DNA of 64,000 nt from Vibrio taketomensis (GTDB lineage: Bacteria; Pseudomonadota; Gammaproteobacteria; Enterobacterales; Vibrionaceae): NCBI RefSeq assembly GCF_009938165.1, contig NZ_AP019649.1:1488001-1552000 (forward strand). Reading direction: 5' to 3'. The notes under the pieces were generated by a model. The model searched no databases, was not told the DNA's origin, and saw only the letters and a program-made list of their open reading frames with translations. Positions 1 to 9,385 of this stretch are shown piece by piece. The stretch's first letter is position 1. The number at the start of each line of letters is the position of its first letter. The translations under genes were made by a program, and so were the position numbers.

Positions 1-48
1 AACCGCAGCTGTTACAGCCGCGGTAGTAAAACGAGTGATCTTATGCAT
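1..48 (-). CDS. Start of an exported protein (partial, runs off window)
   Basis: An ATG on the minus strand at 48-46 opens a frame that begins MHKITRFTTAAVTAAV and leaves the window at base 1. The basic start followed by small hydrophobic residues looks like a signal peptide. An AGG motif sits about seven bases upstream, and the ATG overlaps the stop codon of the membrane protein gene that precedes it, so the two are probably co-transcribed. Only 16 residues are visible and no family can be assigned. Confidence 0.5.
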   Translation of the reverse strand, partial: MHKITRFTTAAVTAAV

Positions 49-871
49 TAAACACCTGAGAGTTATTGTTGTCATCATCGTTATCATGCGAGCTCGCTGA
101 TGCAACAATTTTTAACTTAATACCGAACATGTTGCGGTAAACAATACCTTTTACGTGGAAGAAGAATGGCAGGACAAAAATCAAACCTAATCCGTAGAAC
201 ATCATACCAGCAAAGAACATCAATAAAACGAACAGATAGATCCCTGATAATACGAACAGCTTTTTGTTTACAGCTCTAAGTGACAGTAACAACGACTGCA
301 TTGGCGGCACTTGTTTCTCACAGATAAGCAGAAGTGAGTTACTAAACGCGACCATCATGTACATAGATAGATAAGGAACAATAAACCCTGGCAACAGTGT
401 TTGAATCAAGTACTGCAGTATCACTACGGCTAAAGTTGCGATGATAATTGGTACTGTAAATTGTAAGCCTTTCAACATATGGCGAGATTTAGTGCCTAAG
501 CCAGCAGCGTGACTCATTGCCATTAAACAGATACCTGCATATAAAGGCGCACTAATGACTTCGTAACTCAGATTAGCGACATAAATTGCCTGTACGATAG
601 ACTGTAGAGCATTCACATCTGGGTTGTCTGTTGCTTCAAATAGAGTAAGAACGACAGATGGGTCGCCCAATTGCAGTTTTAGTGCAATGAAAAAAACTGC
701 GATTTGAATGAATATGAGAGTGATGATCGCAGGCGTAAAAGAAAGGAAGTTCTTAACGGTTTGAGTCCAGGCCTCTTTTAGTACCTCTCCAACTTTCAAG
801 TCATAGTTACCAGAAAGGGCTCGGTCGACCGTGCCCCCTAAGTTAACTTCTTTTTCTATATCATTGCTCAT
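41..871 (-). CDS. Multi-pass inner membrane protein, function unknown
   Basis: This 276-residue protein has a soluble N-terminus of about 35 residues followed by about five to six hydrophobic stretches (near residues 40-65, 105-125, 140-165, 170-185, 205-240). It ends in a polar tail rich in Asp and Asn. The layout recalls YciC/DUF975-type membrane proteins, but I cannot assign it firmly to either. No catalytic motif is visible. Its stop overlaps the start of the next exported protein, suggesting translational coupling. It is divergent from potA across a 386-bp intergenic region. Confidence 0.7.
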   Translation of the reverse strand: MSNDIEKEVNLGGTVDRALSGNYDLKVGEVLKEAWTQTVKNFLSFTPAIITLIFIQIAVFFIALKLQLGDPSVVLTLFEATDNPDVNALQSIVQAIYVANLSYEVISAPLYAGICLMAMSHAAGLGTKSRHMLKGLQFTVPIIIATLAVVILQYLIQTLLPGFIVPYLSMYMMVAFSNSLLLICEKQVPPMQSLLLSLRAVNKKLFVLSGIYLFVLLMFFAGMMFYGLGLIFVLPFFFHVKGIVYRNMFGIKLKIVASASSHDNDDDNNNSQVFNA

Positions 872-1257
872 TATAAATTCCGGCTAAATTGACCTTTTCT
901 TACAGCTATCAATACGCGTTTGTAGGCTGAGTTGCAATCCTAAGGCTGTAGTAATAATTTCGATAATTCCCATTATACAAAAACCCGCTCTACACACACT
1001 TGGATTCTACATTTGCCTCTTGCTTTCTGGTTTGTTTGACTGATAATTAACCAACACAGAAGCCTTTAGCGAAATATAGGGCGTTTTTTTTTCTTTGTAT
1101 AGAAACTTGTAAGTGTCAGTAAAAACAGTATGGTAAATAATGTTTAGATTTACATACAAAATTTTTATATGTTAAAGAAAGAAAATGCTTTGAATTCACA
1201 CTATTGGTGATTATGATGCGCGCCTCTATTTGTAAAACTACGGGTCATTGACGATTA
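872..1257. other. Divergent intergenic region upstream of potA
   Basis: This is AT-rich DNA with no coding frame of useful length. It must hold the promoters for the minus-strand membrane gene and for potA. The only element I can support is a sigma-70-like promoter near 1190-1217. A run of nine T at 1086-1094 is present, but no clear hairpin precedes it. Confidence 0.5.
1190..1217 (+). promoter_or_regulatory. Putative sigma-70 promoter for potABC
   Basis: TTGAAT at 1190-1195 and TATGAT at 1212-1217 are separated by 16 bp and lie about 40 bp before the potA ATG. Both hexamers match the consensus at most positions. This is inferred from sequence only. Confidence 0.45.
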
Positions 1258-2397
1258 ATGACCAATGTGGGAGAAAAACAGACGTTGAACAAACACACAG
1301 CAGAGCAACCAGTTATCCGTCTAACTGGGATTAGTAAGAGTTTCGATGACAAGGAAATCATCGGTAATCTTAACCTTGATGTTAACCACGGTGAATTTTT
1401 AACAATTCTAGGTCCATCAGGTTGTGGTAAAACCACCGTTCTTAGGATGATTGCAGGTTTTGAAACCGCAGATAATGGTAGCATTATCCTTGACGGTCAA
1501 AACGTAACTGAGGTCCCTGCTGAGCAAAGGCATGTCAACACTGTATTCCAGAGTTACGCCCTATTCCCGCACATGACCGTATTTGACAACGTGGCGTTTG
1601 GTTTGCGCATGCAGAAAGTTGCAGAAGCGGAAATTGAACCTCGCGTGATGGAAGCGTTACGCATGGTTCGCCTTGAAAAAATGGCACAGCGTAAACCTCA
1701 TCAACTATCTGGTGGCCAGCAGCAACGTATCGCGATCGCTCGCGCTGTTGTGAACAAGCCTAAAGTACTGCTTCTTGACGAATCACTGTCTGCACTTGAT
1801 TACAAACTACGTAAGCAAATGCAAATTGAGTTGAAACAACTTCAACGTCAACTAGGCATCACCTTTATCTTCGTTACTCACGACCAAGAAGAAGCCCTAT
1901 CTATGTCTGACCGCATCATCGTTATGCGCGAAGGTGTGATCGAGCAAGATGGCTCTCCTCGTGAAATCTATGAAGAACCGAAAAACCTATTTGTTGCTCG
2001 CTTTATCGGTGAAATCAACGTATTCAACACAACTATGCTAGAGCGTTTGGATGAAAAACGTATTCGCGCATCCATTGAAGGTGTTGAATCTGTGGTTTAC
2101 TACGAAGACGAAGCTCAACCTGGCGACAAACTACAAGTACTACTTCGCCCAGAAGACTTACGTATCGAAGAAATCAAAGAGTCTGACCAACGTGGCATCG
2201 TTGGATACGTAGTTGAACGTACTTACAAAGGCATGACGCTTGATTCAGTGATTGAATTGGAATCAGGTATGCGTGTAATGGTAAGTGAGTTCTTTAACGA
2301 AGATGATCCAGATGTGGACCACTCTTTAGGCCAAAAGGTGGCTATTACTTGGGTTGAAAGCTGGGAGGTTGTACTAAATGATGAGCAAGAAGCTTAG
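1258..2397 (+). CDS. potA: Spermidine/putrescine ABC transporter ATPase PotA
   Basis: This is the ATPase of the polyamine importer and energises uptake through PotB and PotC. The 379 residues match the usual family length (E. coli PotA 378). The Walker A motif GPSGCGKTT is near residue 53, the signature LSGGQQQ near 150, Walker B VLLLDES near 171, the H-loop in [10 protein letters not shown], and a C-terminal TOBE-type domain follows about residue 290. It is the first gene of potABC and its last 20 bp overlap potB. The ATG at 1258 has only a weak ribosome site. A TTG at 1285 behind GGGAG is a possible alternative, but the homologous N-terminus favours the longer form. Confidence 0.96.
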   Translation: MTNVGEKQTLNKHTAEQPVIRLTGISKSFDDKEIIGNLNLDVNHGEFLTILGPSGCGKTTVLRMIAGFETADNGSIILDGQNVTEVPAEQRHVNTVFQSYALFPHMTVFDNVAFGLRMQKVAEAEIEPRVMEALRMVRLEKMAQRKPHQLSGGQQQRIAIARAVVNKPKVLLLDESLSALDYKLRKQMQIELKQLQRQLGITFIFVTHDQEEALSMSDRIIVMREGVIEQDGSPREIYEEPKNLFVARFIGEINVFNTTMLERLDEKRIRASIEGVESVVYYEDEAQPGDKLQVLLRPEDLRIEEIKESDQRGIVGYVVERTYKGMTLDSVIELESGMRVMVSEFFNEDDPDVDHSLGQKVAITWVESWEVVLNDEQEA

Positions 2398-3238
2398 TCT
2401 TCAGAATGCAATCATCGCTATGATCGTAGGCTGGCTGACACTATTTGTGTTAGTGCCTAACCTAATGATCATCGGTACTAGCTTTCTGACTCGTGACGAA
2501 GCAAACCTTATCGAAATGACATTTACGTTCGATAACTACCTTCGTTTGATGGATCCTTTGTATGCAAAAGTTGTCGCGCACTCGTTCTACATGGCGATTG
2601 TGGCAACGGTTCTATGTTTAATCATCGGTTACCCGTTTGCTTACATCGTGGCGAAAATGCCTGAAAAATGGCGTCCGTTCATGCTGTTTTTAGTGATTGT
2701 TCCATTTTGGACTAACTCACTAATTCGTACTTACGGCCTAAAAATCGTACTTGGTACGCAAGGTATTTTGAATAAAGGCTTACTCGCTCTAGATATTATC
2801 GACAAGCCACTGCGTCTTATGTACACCGAGACAGCGGTTATGATTGGTTTGGTATACATTCTACTGCCTTTCATGATCCTTCCGCTTTATAGCGCGATTG
2901 AAAAGCTAGACGGTACCTACATTGAAGCGGCAAAAGACCTTGGTGCAAACAAGTTCCAAACGTTCACTAAAGTTATTCTGCCACTAACGATGCCTGGCAT
3001 TATCGGTGGCTGTCTGCTGGTTCTACTTCCTGCACTAGGTATGTTCTATATCTCTGACCTTCTAGGCGGTGCGAAGAACCTATTGATTGGTAACGTAATT
3101 AAGAGCCAAGTATTGAACGCTCGTGACTGGCCATTTGGTGCGGCAACCAGTATTGCCCTCACCTTTGCGATGGCAGTGATGCTGTATGCTTACTACAGAG
3201 CAGGTAAACTATTGAACAAGAAAGTGGAGCTAGACTAA
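2378..3238 (+). CDS. potB: Spermidine/putrescine ABC transporter permease PotB
   Basis: This inner-membrane permease forms the polyamine channel with PotC. The 286 residues contain six hydrophobic segments, the first near residues 12-32. The cytoplasmic EAA loop that docks the ATPase is visible as [20 protein letters not shown] near residue 186. The start overlaps the end of potA, and a strong GGGAGG ribosome site lies at 2363-2368. The stop overlaps the potC ATG (TAATG), so potA, potB and potC form a translationally coupled operon. Confidence 0.95.
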   Translation: MMSKKLSLQNAIIAMIVGWLTLFVLVPNLMIIGTSFLTRDEANLIEMTFTFDNYLRLMDPLYAKVVAHSFYMAIVATVLCLIIGYPFAYIVAKMPEKWRPFMLFLVIVPFWTNSLIRTYGLKIVLGTQGILNKGLLALDIIDKPLRLMYTETAVMIGLVYILLPFMILPLYSAIEKLDGTYIEAAKDLGANKFQTFTKVILPLTMPGIIGGCLLVLLPALGMFYISDLLGGAKNLLIGNVIKSQVLNARDWPFGAATSIALTFAMAVMLYAYYRAGKLLNKKVELD

Positions 3239-4008
3239 TGGGACGTTCATTTAGATTTAGCTTTATGGCGCTCGTGTATGCGTTTCTATACCTTCCTATC
3301 ATTGTACTGATCGTTAACTCATTTAACGAAAACCGCTTTGGTATGAAATGGGGTGGCTTTACCACCAAATGGTATGAAACACTGATTCACAATGACAGCC
3401 TAATGCAAGCAGCGTGGCACTCGCTAAACGTAGCGGTGTTCTCTGCGACAGCTGCTACACTTATTGGTAGCTTAACAGCGGTTGCCCTATTCCGTTACTC
3501 GTTTAAGGGTAAAGGTCTAGTAAACGGTATGCTTTTCGTTGTAATGATGTCTCCAGATATCGTAATGGCGATCTCACTACTGGCACTATTCCTAGTAATG
3601 GGTGCACAGCTTGGCTTCTTCACTCTTTTGGTAGCACACATTACATTCTGTCTACCATTTGTAGTGGTATCGGTATACAGCCGTTTAAACGGTTTCGATG
3701 TGAAAATGTTGGAAGCGGCAAAAGACCTTGGTGCAAGCGAATGGGTGATTCTAAAACAGATCATTCTTCCACTGGCGAAGCCAGCAGTTGCAGCAGGTTG
3801 GTTGCTAAGCTTTACGCTGTCTCTTGACGACGTAATCATCAGTTCATTTGTAACTGGTCCAACATACGAAATTTTACCTTTGAAGATTTATTCAATGGTT
3901 AAAGTGGGTATTTCTCCTGAGGTGAATGCCCTAGCGACAGTCATGTTGATTATTTCTTTAGCTCTGGTAGTAACTTCTCAGTTGCTTGCAAGAGAGAAAG
4001 TGAAGTAG
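3238..4008 (+). CDS. potC: Spermidine/putrescine ABC transporter permease PotC
   Basis: This is the second polyamine permease and partner of PotB. It has 256 residues with about six membrane segments and the EAA loop [20 protein letters not shown] near residue 161, almost identical to that of PotB. It follows potB with a TAATG stop-start overlap. A hairpin plus T-run lies between potC and the first potD, so the binding proteins may be made at a different level from the membrane parts. Confidence 0.95.
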   Translation: MGRSFRFSFMALVYAFLYLPIIVLIVNSFNENRFGMKWGGFTTKWYETLIHNDSLMQAAWHSLNVAVFSATAATLIGSLTAVALFRYSFKGKGLVNGMLFVVMMSPDIVMAISLLALFLVMGAQLGFFTLLVAHITFCLPFVVVSVYSRLNGFDVKMLEAAKDLGASEWVILKQIILPLAKPAVAAGWLLSFTLSLDDVIISSFVTGPTYEILPLKIYSMVKVGISPEVNALATVMLIISLALVVTSQLLAREKVK

Positions 4009-4028
4009 AATCGCGGACTTTTCACGAA

Positions 4029-4056
4029 ACAGAATGGCAACGCCATTCTGTTTTTC
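4029..4056 (+). terminator. Intra-operon terminator/attenuator between potC and potD
   Basis: The inverted repeat ACAGAATGGC / GCCATTCTGT with a three-base loop is followed by five T. It lies 20 bp after the potC stop and about 58 bp before the potD start, so it could end or dampen transcription inside the pot cluster. Confidence 0.7.
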
Positions 4057-4113
4057 TATAAATCGCTCAGATAGTTGTATTCTGAGCAACGTTTGGTTTG
4101 GAGACTAACGTCA

Positions 4114-5148
4114 ATGAAAAAATGGGCTACTCTATTAGCTGGTAGTGCATGTGCGCTTTCTCTGTTCTCTGGTTCAGTGGCAGCGGACGAAAACAAAGAA
4201 TTGGTATTTATGAACTGGGGTCCTTACATTAACAGTAATATCCTAGAACAATTTACCGAAGAGACCGGCATCAAAGTTATCTACTCTACTTACGAGTCGA
4301 ACGAAACTCTGTATGCAAAGCTAAAAACCCATAACCAAGGTTACGATCTAGTTGTACCTTCTACTTACTTCGTAGCGAAAATGCGTGATGAAGGCATGCT
4401 ACAGAAGATTGATAAGTCAAAACTTACTAACTTTAAGAATCTAGATCCGAACTACCTAGACAAACCATTTGATCCAAACAACGACTACTCTATTCCACAC
4501 GTAGTTGCGATCACTGGTCTTGCGGTAAACACTGACATGTACGATCCAAATGACTTCCAAAGCTGGGCAGACCTATGGAAACCTGAGCTTGAAGGTCAAG
4601 TAATGCTAATGGACGATACTCGTGAAGTATTCCACATTGCACTACGCAAACTGGGTTACTCTGGTAACTCTACGGATCCTAAGCAAATCGACGAAGCTTA
4701 CGCTGAACTGCAAAAGCTAATGCCAAACGTTCTAGTATTTAACTCTGACAACCCAGGTGCTCCATACATGTCTGGTGAAGTTGGCGTTGGTATGCTTTGG
4801 AACGGTAGTGCTGCAGCTGCGCAAAAAGAAGGTCTACCACTTAAACTTGTATTCCCTAAAGAAGGCGGTATCGGTTGGGTAGATAACTTTGCTATCTCTT
4901 CAGGTGCGAAGAACGTAGAAGCGGCTCACAAGATGATCGACTTCCTACTACGTCCTGAAATCGCAGAGCAAATTTCTAGCGACACTGGTTACCTAACTGC
5001 AGTTAAAGCGTCAAACGACAAGTTCAAAGATGTGGCTCCACTATTCCCATCTCAAGAAGATCTTGATCGCGTTGAATGGCAAGACTCTGTTGGTGATTTG
5101 ACTGTGAAATACGAAGATTACTTCCTAAAGCTTAAAGCTGGTCAATAA
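4114..5148 (+). CDS. potD: Spermidine/putrescine-binding protein PotD (first copy)
   Basis: This periplasmic polyamine-binding protein of the PotD/PotF family delivers substrate to PotBC. I place the start at ATG 4114 because it gives a standard signal peptide (MKKWATLLAGSACALSLFSG, cleaved after AAD or nearby) and 344 residues. The frame is open back to 4075, but the extra 13 residues are not leader-like. The mature N-terminus carries the family pattern LVFMNWGPYI and later STYESNETLYAK. In V. cholerae the equivalent position is occupied by PotD2, named from gene order. A second potD follows at 5330. Confidence 0.92.
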   Translation: MKKWATLLAGSACALSLFSGSVAADENKELVFMNWGPYINSNILEQFTEETGIKVIYSTYESNETLYAKLKTHNQGYDLVVPSTYFVAKMRDEGMLQKIDKSKLTNFKNLDPNYLDKPFDPNNDYSIPHVVAITGLAVNTDMYDPNDFQSWADLWKPELEGQVMLMDDTREVFHIALRKLGYSGNSTDPKQIDEAYAELQKLMPNVLVFNSDNPGAPYMSGEVGVGMLWNGSAAAAQKEGLPLKLVFPKEGGIGWVDNFAISSGAKNVEAAHKMIDFLLRPEIAEQISSDTGYLTAVKASNDKFKDVAPLFPSQEDLDRVEWQDSVGDLTVKYEDYFLKLKAGQ

Positions 5149-5165
5149 TTGATACAGTAGTACTC

Positions 5166-5193
5166 AAAAAGGCAGCATTCGCTGCCTTTTTTT
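5166..5193 (+). terminator. Rho-independent terminator after first potD
   Basis: The stem AAAAAGGCAGC / GCTGCCTTTTT with loop ATTC is followed by a T-run, 17 bp after the stop codon. The second potD therefore probably has its own promoter in the 136 bp that follow. Confidence 0.85.
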
Positions 5194-5329
5194 ATTGCGG
5201 GCTGATATAATCGCTCGCTGCTAGTTTATTCATAATCTAGCAATATACATTTTATACTTTTATATGCTGACTCAGAGAATATTATCAGGACTGATAATGT
5301 GCTGAACAGTGAGATAAAACGGAAACATA

Positions 5330-6352
5330 ATGAAAAGTAAAATCTATGCAAGCGCGCTTTGCGCAGCCTCTCTATTCGCATCAAATGCGATGGCGGCTGA
5401 TCAAGAGCTGTATTTCTACAACTGGTCGGAATACATTCCAACAGAGGTTCTTGAAGACTTTACAAAAGAAACCGGCATTAAAGTAATCTACTCAACGTAC
5501 GAATCTAACGAGAGCATGTACGCTAAGTTGAAAACTCAAGGTGCAGGTTACGATTTGGTAGTACCGTCTACTTACTTTGTATCTAAGATGCGCAAAGAAG
5601 GCATGCTCCAAAAAATTGATAAGTCAAAACTGTCACACTTTGCAGATCTAGATCCTAACTATTTAAACAAGTCATTTGACCCTAATAACAACTACTCTAT
5701 CCCTTACATCTGGGGTGCGACGGGTATTGGTATTAACTCAGAAATGCTGCCAAAAGATTCTGTTAAGAATTGGAGTGACTTCTGGGATCCTAAATGGGCT
5801 GGTCAGCTAATGCTAATGGATGATTCTCGCGAAGTATTCCATATTGCGCTTACTAAGCTTGGTTACTCACCAAATACCACTAACCCGGACGAAATCAAAG
5901 CTGCTTACGAAGAACTGAAAAAACTGATGCCAAATATTTTGGTATTTAACTCAGACTTCCCTGCAAACCCATACCTTGCTGGCGAAGTATCGCTTGGTAT
6001 GCTGTGGAACGGTTCTGCATACATGGCTCGCCAAGAAGGCGCTCAGATCGACATTATCTGGCCTGAAAAAGGCGCTATCTTCTGGATGGATAGCCTAGCA
6101 ATTCCTGCTGGTGCAAAAAACGTAGAAGCGGCTCACGAAATGATCGACTTCCTACTTCGTCCTGAAAACGCAGCTAAAATCGCCCTAGAGATTGGTTACC
6201 CTACTCCAGTGAAAACTGCGTTGGAGCTACTACCAAAAGAGTTTGCGAACGATCCAAACATCTTCCCTCCACAATCAGTAATGGATAGTGGCGAATGGCA
6301 AGACGAAGTTGGTGAAGCAAGCGTGCTTTACGATGAGTACTTCAAAAGCTAA
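5330..6352 (+). CDS. potD: Spermidine/putrescine-binding protein PotD (second copy)
   Basis: This is a second PotD-family binding protein of 340 residues with a signal peptide ending SNAMAAD. It is closely similar to its neighbour: both share VIYSTYESNE, YDLVVPSTYFV and LMLMDD(T/S)REVFHIAL. It differs around the binding cleft (LYFYNWSEYIPTEV against LVFMNWGPYINSNI), which may mean a different polyamine preference. By gene order it corresponds to V. cholerae PotD1. It lies behind a terminator and so may be expressed separately from the rest of the operon. Confidence 0.92.
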   Translation: MKSKIYASALCAASLFASNAMAADQELYFYNWSEYIPTEVLEDFTKETGIKVIYSTYESNESMYAKLKTQGAGYDLVVPSTYFVSKMRKEGMLQKIDKSKLSHFADLDPNYLNKSFDPNNNYSIPYIWGATGIGINSEMLPKDSVKNWSDFWDPKWAGQLMLMDDSREVFHIALTKLGYSPNTTNPDEIKAAYEELKKLMPNILVFNSDFPANPYLAGEVSLGMLWNGSAYMARQEGAQIDIIWPEKGAIFWMDSLAIPAGAKNVEAAHEMIDFLLRPENAAKIALEIGYPTPVKTALELLPKEFANDPNIFPPQSVMDSGEWQDEVGEASVLYDEYFKS

Positions 6353-6380
6353 AAGTTAACGACTAATCCGTTAACCAATG

Positions 6381-6407
6381 AAAAAGCGGCATATAGCCGC
6401 TTTTTTC
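6381..6407. terminator. Bidirectional terminator between potD and cobB
   Basis: The hairpin AAAAAGCGGC-ATATA-GCCGCTTTTTT has A and T runs on either side. It sits between two convergent genes and can serve both. Confidence 0.85.
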
Positions 6408-6432
6408 GTTTTGTGCTCAACCAAAATTATTT

Positions 6433-7164
6433 TTAGAAGCTCTTTACCTCTGATGTAGCCAATAGCTCATCGACCAGCTTAGGTACTTCAATACTCGCTT
6501 TTCCGTAACGTTTCTCTTCAAATTCACTTTCAACAGCACTTGGTTCTAAATTAATTTCAATGGTGTGCGCACCATGCATGCGAGCATCATGAACAAAGCC
6601 TGCCGCTGGATAAACGACACCAGATGTACCGATTGAGATAAATAAGTCAGCTTTTTCGATGGCAGAATAGATATCGCCCATGCGCAAAGGCATCTCACCA
6701 AACCAAACGATATGAGGACGCATCTGGGAAGGGATTTGACAGCAGTGACACATCTCACCAGTAACGATGTCGTCGTTATGATCAATGACTTGGTTAGATT
6801 CGCTGCAACGTGCTTTAAGTAATTCACCATGCATGTGAATAATGTTCTCACTGCCCCCACGCTCATGAAGATTATCGATGTTTTGGGTGATAATGGTGAC
6901 AGAGCCTTCTAACTCACGCTCTAAGCGGCCAAGCGCTTTATGAGCGGCATTGGGTTGGATATCGCTATCTTGCAGCTTACTGCGGCGTTGATTGTAAAAC
7001 TCTTGCACTAAATTGGGGTTGCGAGCAAATCCCTCTGGGGTAGCAACATCTTCAATTCGATGATTTTCCCATAAGCCATCCTGAGCTCGAAAGGTTTGAA
7101 TTCCAGACTCCGCTGAAATACCTGCGCCAGTGAGTACGACAATGTTTCGATAAGGGAAATCCAT
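6433..7164 (-). CDS. cobB: NAD-dependent protein deacylase (sirtuin CobB)
   Basis: This cytoplasmic sirtuin removes acyl groups from lysines using NAD. The NAD-binding signature [14 protein letters not shown] lies near residues 13-26, [12 protein letters not shown] near 98-109 with the catalytic His in IHMHGEL, and zinc ligands are C119 together with the CHCC cluster near 137. [13 protein letters not shown] completes the NAD pocket. The length of 243 residues is normal for the short bacterial form. The gene stands alone between convergent terminators. Confidence 0.93.
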   Translation of the reverse strand: MDFPYRNIVVLTGAGISAESGIQTFRAQDGLWENHRIEDVATPEGFARNPNLVQEFYNQRRSKLQDSDIQPNAAHKALGRLERELEGSVTIITQNIDNLHERGGSENIIHMHGELLKARCSESNQVIDHNDDIVTGEMCHCCQIPSQMRPHIVWFGEMPLRMGDIYSAIEKADLFISIGTSGVVYPAAGFVHDARMHGAHTIEINLEPSAVESEFEEKRYGKASIEVPKLVDELLATSEVKSF

Positions 7165-7270
7165 ACGCCCGTCCTTGTTTTGGTTGCTTATTTAAAGTGT
7201 AACACCTTAGCAATAACAACAATAGATTTAGGGGCTTAGACCATAGTCGAAATGATAGAACTGAAATACT

Positions 7271-7296
7271 AAAAAGGCCTCTTAAAGAGGCCTTTG
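7271..7296 (-). terminator. Terminator of the formate dehydrogenase operon
   Basis: Read on the minus strand, AAAGGCCTCTTTAAGAGGCC is followed by TTTTTAG. It lies just after the last gene of the fdh cluster. Confidence 0.75.
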
Positions 7297-7301
7297 GTAT
7301 T

Positions 7302-7718
7302 TTATAGGTTAGGACCTGTTGAAGGTCGGTGCGGTTGATTCGCTTTAAGTTGTTGCATGCCTTGGAACATACGCATAAACCAAACCAAAATTGCCAAAAT
7401 AGCAAATACACCACCAATCACAGGGATCGCGTAAGCGACGTTGTCTAGTAGCGTATTGTGGAACCAGTAGCGTTCAATACCCGCTAATACACCGTTTGAC
7501 GTTGCGACTGTCACAATCAATACAACAAAGAAAGTTAGGTACAAAAAGAATGTACGAATCAAACCGTAGTAGTGAGAGTTAACCACTTCGTCATCTTCGC
7601 CTTTATCTAAACGATAACCAGCGTAGATTATGGCAACAACACCTGAGATCAGGAAAGTAAAAGGGGTTAAAAAACTTAGGATGTACGTAACCCAAATACC
7701 ATTATGAGGTTTGTTCAT
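7302..7718 (-). CDS. Small membrane protein at the end of the fdh operon (COG3671/DUF4870-like)
   Basis: The protein has 138 residues with about four hydrophobic segments (near 10-32, 52-70, 90-110 and a C-terminal one). The pattern VNSHYYGLIRTFFLYLTFF resembles the SHYRxQIRTFWI pattern of uncharacterised COG3671 membrane proteins. Its start overlaps the end of fdhC by 17 bp, so it is co-translated with the formate dehydrogenase cytochrome subunit. Its role is unknown. Placement suggests a link to assembly or stability of the membrane complex, which is inference only. Confidence 0.75.
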   Translation of the reverse strand: MNKPHNGIWVTYILSFLTPFTFLISGVVAIIYAGYRLDKGEDDEVVNSHYYGLIRTFFLYLTFFVVLIVTVATSNGVLAGIERYWFHNTLLDNVAYAIPVIGGVFAILAILVWFMRMFQGMQQLKANQPHRPSTGPNL

Positions 7719-8751
7719 CAGCTTTTGCTCCTTTTGCTACTGTCTCTGTTGCTTCACCCTCGCCCATCGCTTGTTGTGATTTCACTTCTGCATACCATTG
7801 GTCATGGTGTTCTTTCGCCCACGTTTCGTCAACTTCACCAGTCACCATACCCTCGAGCGCACCTTCCATGCCGAATAGACCGATATAGATGTGGAAGATA
7901 AAGCCACAGATAAGGATCAGTGCAGAGAACATATGAACTAAGTTCGAGATCTCCATATCACGACGAGTTTGGTCAAAGATTGGGAAGTCTAAAACTAGTC
8001 CACTAACTGCTGCAATTGCACCAAAGAAAATCAACAACCAGTAAATGGCTTTCTCACCACCATTTGAGAAACCTGCCGATGGGTGTGTACCTTTGTGCTT
8101 ACCAACCATGCCACCCATTTTCATAAACCAACGTAGGTCAGTCATGTTAGGGATCGATTTGCGCCACCATTTTAGGAACACAAGGATCAGTAGAACAAAG
8201 AACAATGGTCCCATGTAGTTGTGGTATTGCTTAGCCAGCATGATCACAAAACCCCAGAATTCCGATGGAACGTAAGGTTTCAAGAAGTGCTTGCCGTAAA
8301 CTAGCATCAAGCCACTAAACGCCAATGTTAAGAAAGTAAACGCCATACTCCAGTGTAGAGCTCGGTCCATACGTGACCAACGTTTCATTTTCTTACCTGT
8401 GCGTGGCTTGCTAAGCATCAATGGACCAACAAATACGTAAGCCATAAATACCATTGCGATACTACCAAAAATCGCAATCGCACCTGCTGGAGACATCCAT
8501 TTCTCTTTCAGTACAAACCAAGTCTCACCAGGAGTACTGATCAATACGCCATGTTCAGGAGATTTAGAGGTTGTAAATCCAGCTTCGCCTGCACGAACTT
8601 CTTTCCAGAATTCCATACCAGCAAGCTGTGCCATTTCTTTCTGCGCCACTGCTTCATTCTGCTCTGCCTTAACTGGCATAGTCAGAATCACAGCAAGTGC
8701 TGCCAAAATTGGCAGCACCGCAACAGAGAGACGTTTAAACAGATGTTTCAT
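7702..8751 (-). CDS. fdhC: Formate dehydrogenase cytochrome b subunit (gamma)
   Basis: This membrane anchor takes electrons from the iron-sulfur subunit to the quinone pool through b hemes. The 349 residues are longer than E. coli FdnI/FdoI because a signal peptide (ending MPVKAEQ) and a periplasmic segment precede the four-helix core. Candidate heme ligands are His in RALHWSM, KQYHNYMG, NLVHMFSA and FHIYIGLFG. It follows fdhB with a 14-bp gap and overlaps the last small membrane gene. A polar tail rich in Glu, Ala and Lys ends the protein. Confidence 0.9.
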   Translation of the reverse strand: MKHLFKRLSVAVLPILAALAVILTMPVKAEQNEAVAQKEMAQLAGMEFWKEVRAGEAGFTTSKSPEHGVLISTPGETWFVLKEKWMSPAGAIAIFGSIAMVFMAYVFVGPLMLSKPRTGKKMKRWSRMDRALHWSMAFTFLTLAFSGLMLVYGKHFLKPYVPSEFWGFVIMLAKQYHNYMGPLFFVLLILVFLKWWRKSIPNMTDLRWFMKMGGMVGKHKGTHPSAGFSNGGEKAIYWLLIFFGAIAAVSGLVLDFPIFDQTRRDMEISNLVHMFSALILICGFIFHIYIGLFGMEGALEGMVTGEVDETWAKEHHDQWYAEVKSQQAMGEGEATETVAKGAKADEQTS

Positions 8752-8765
8752 ATCTCTCTCCCAAC

Positions 8766-9374
8766 TTAACTTTTCGTTGCGTCGTAAGAAAGATCTTCAC
8801 CGTTTGTCCAACCTGCATTCTCAGCACCACGTTGAACCACACGTTGACGGAAAATGTCAGAAACTTTTTCTGCATCGCCCGCTAGTAGTGCTTTCGTTGC
8901 ACATAGAGAAGCACACATCGGTAGTTTGCCTTCTGCAATACGGTTCGCACCGTATTTTTCACGCTCTTCTACTGAACCTGGAACGGTATTTGGACCACCT
9001 GCACAGAACGTACATTTGTCCATTTTTCCGCGCTCACCAAACGAAGCTTGTTTAGGGAACTGAGGTGCGCCAAACGGACACGCAAATAGACAGTAACCAC
9101 AACCAATACATAGGTCTTTATTGTGTAGAACGATACCGTCTTCAGTGTGTTCAAAACAGTCCGCAGGACAAACTGCCATACAAGGTGCGTCAGTACAGTG
9201 CATACATGCCACTGAGATTGAGTTTTCACCAGGTTGACCATCGTTCAAAGTCACAACGCGGCGGCGTTGAATACCCCACTCCAAAGCGTCGTCGTTTGCG
9301 TTTTTACATGCAGTCACACAGCCGTTACATTCGATACAGCGTTTGGTGTCACATAAGAATTTCATTCGTGCCAT
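8766..9374 (-). CDS. fdhB: Formate dehydrogenase iron-sulfur subunit (beta)
   Basis: This electron-transfer subunit carries 4Fe-4S clusters. It has 202 residues with Cys motifs CIECNGCVTACK near residue 14, CMHCTDAPCMAVCP near 57, CIGCGYCLFACPFG near 91, and a fourth group formed by CTFCAGG and CASLCATKAL. It has no C-terminal membrane helix, so it relies on FdhC for anchoring. It lies 11 bp after fdhA. Family membership follows from the four-cluster DMSO-reductase-type beta subunit pattern. Confidence 0.93.
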   Translation of the reverse strand: MARMKFLCDTKRCIECNGCVTACKNANDDALEWGIQRRRVVTLNDGQPGENSISVACMHCTDAPCMAVCPADCFEHTEDGIVLHNKDLCIGCGYCLFACPFGAPQFPKQASFGERGKMDKCTFCAGGPNTVPGSVEEREKYGANRIAEGKLPMCASLCATKALLAGDAEKVSDIFRQRVVQRGAENAGWTNGEDLSYDATKS

Positions 9375-9385
9375 TTTTAGACTCC

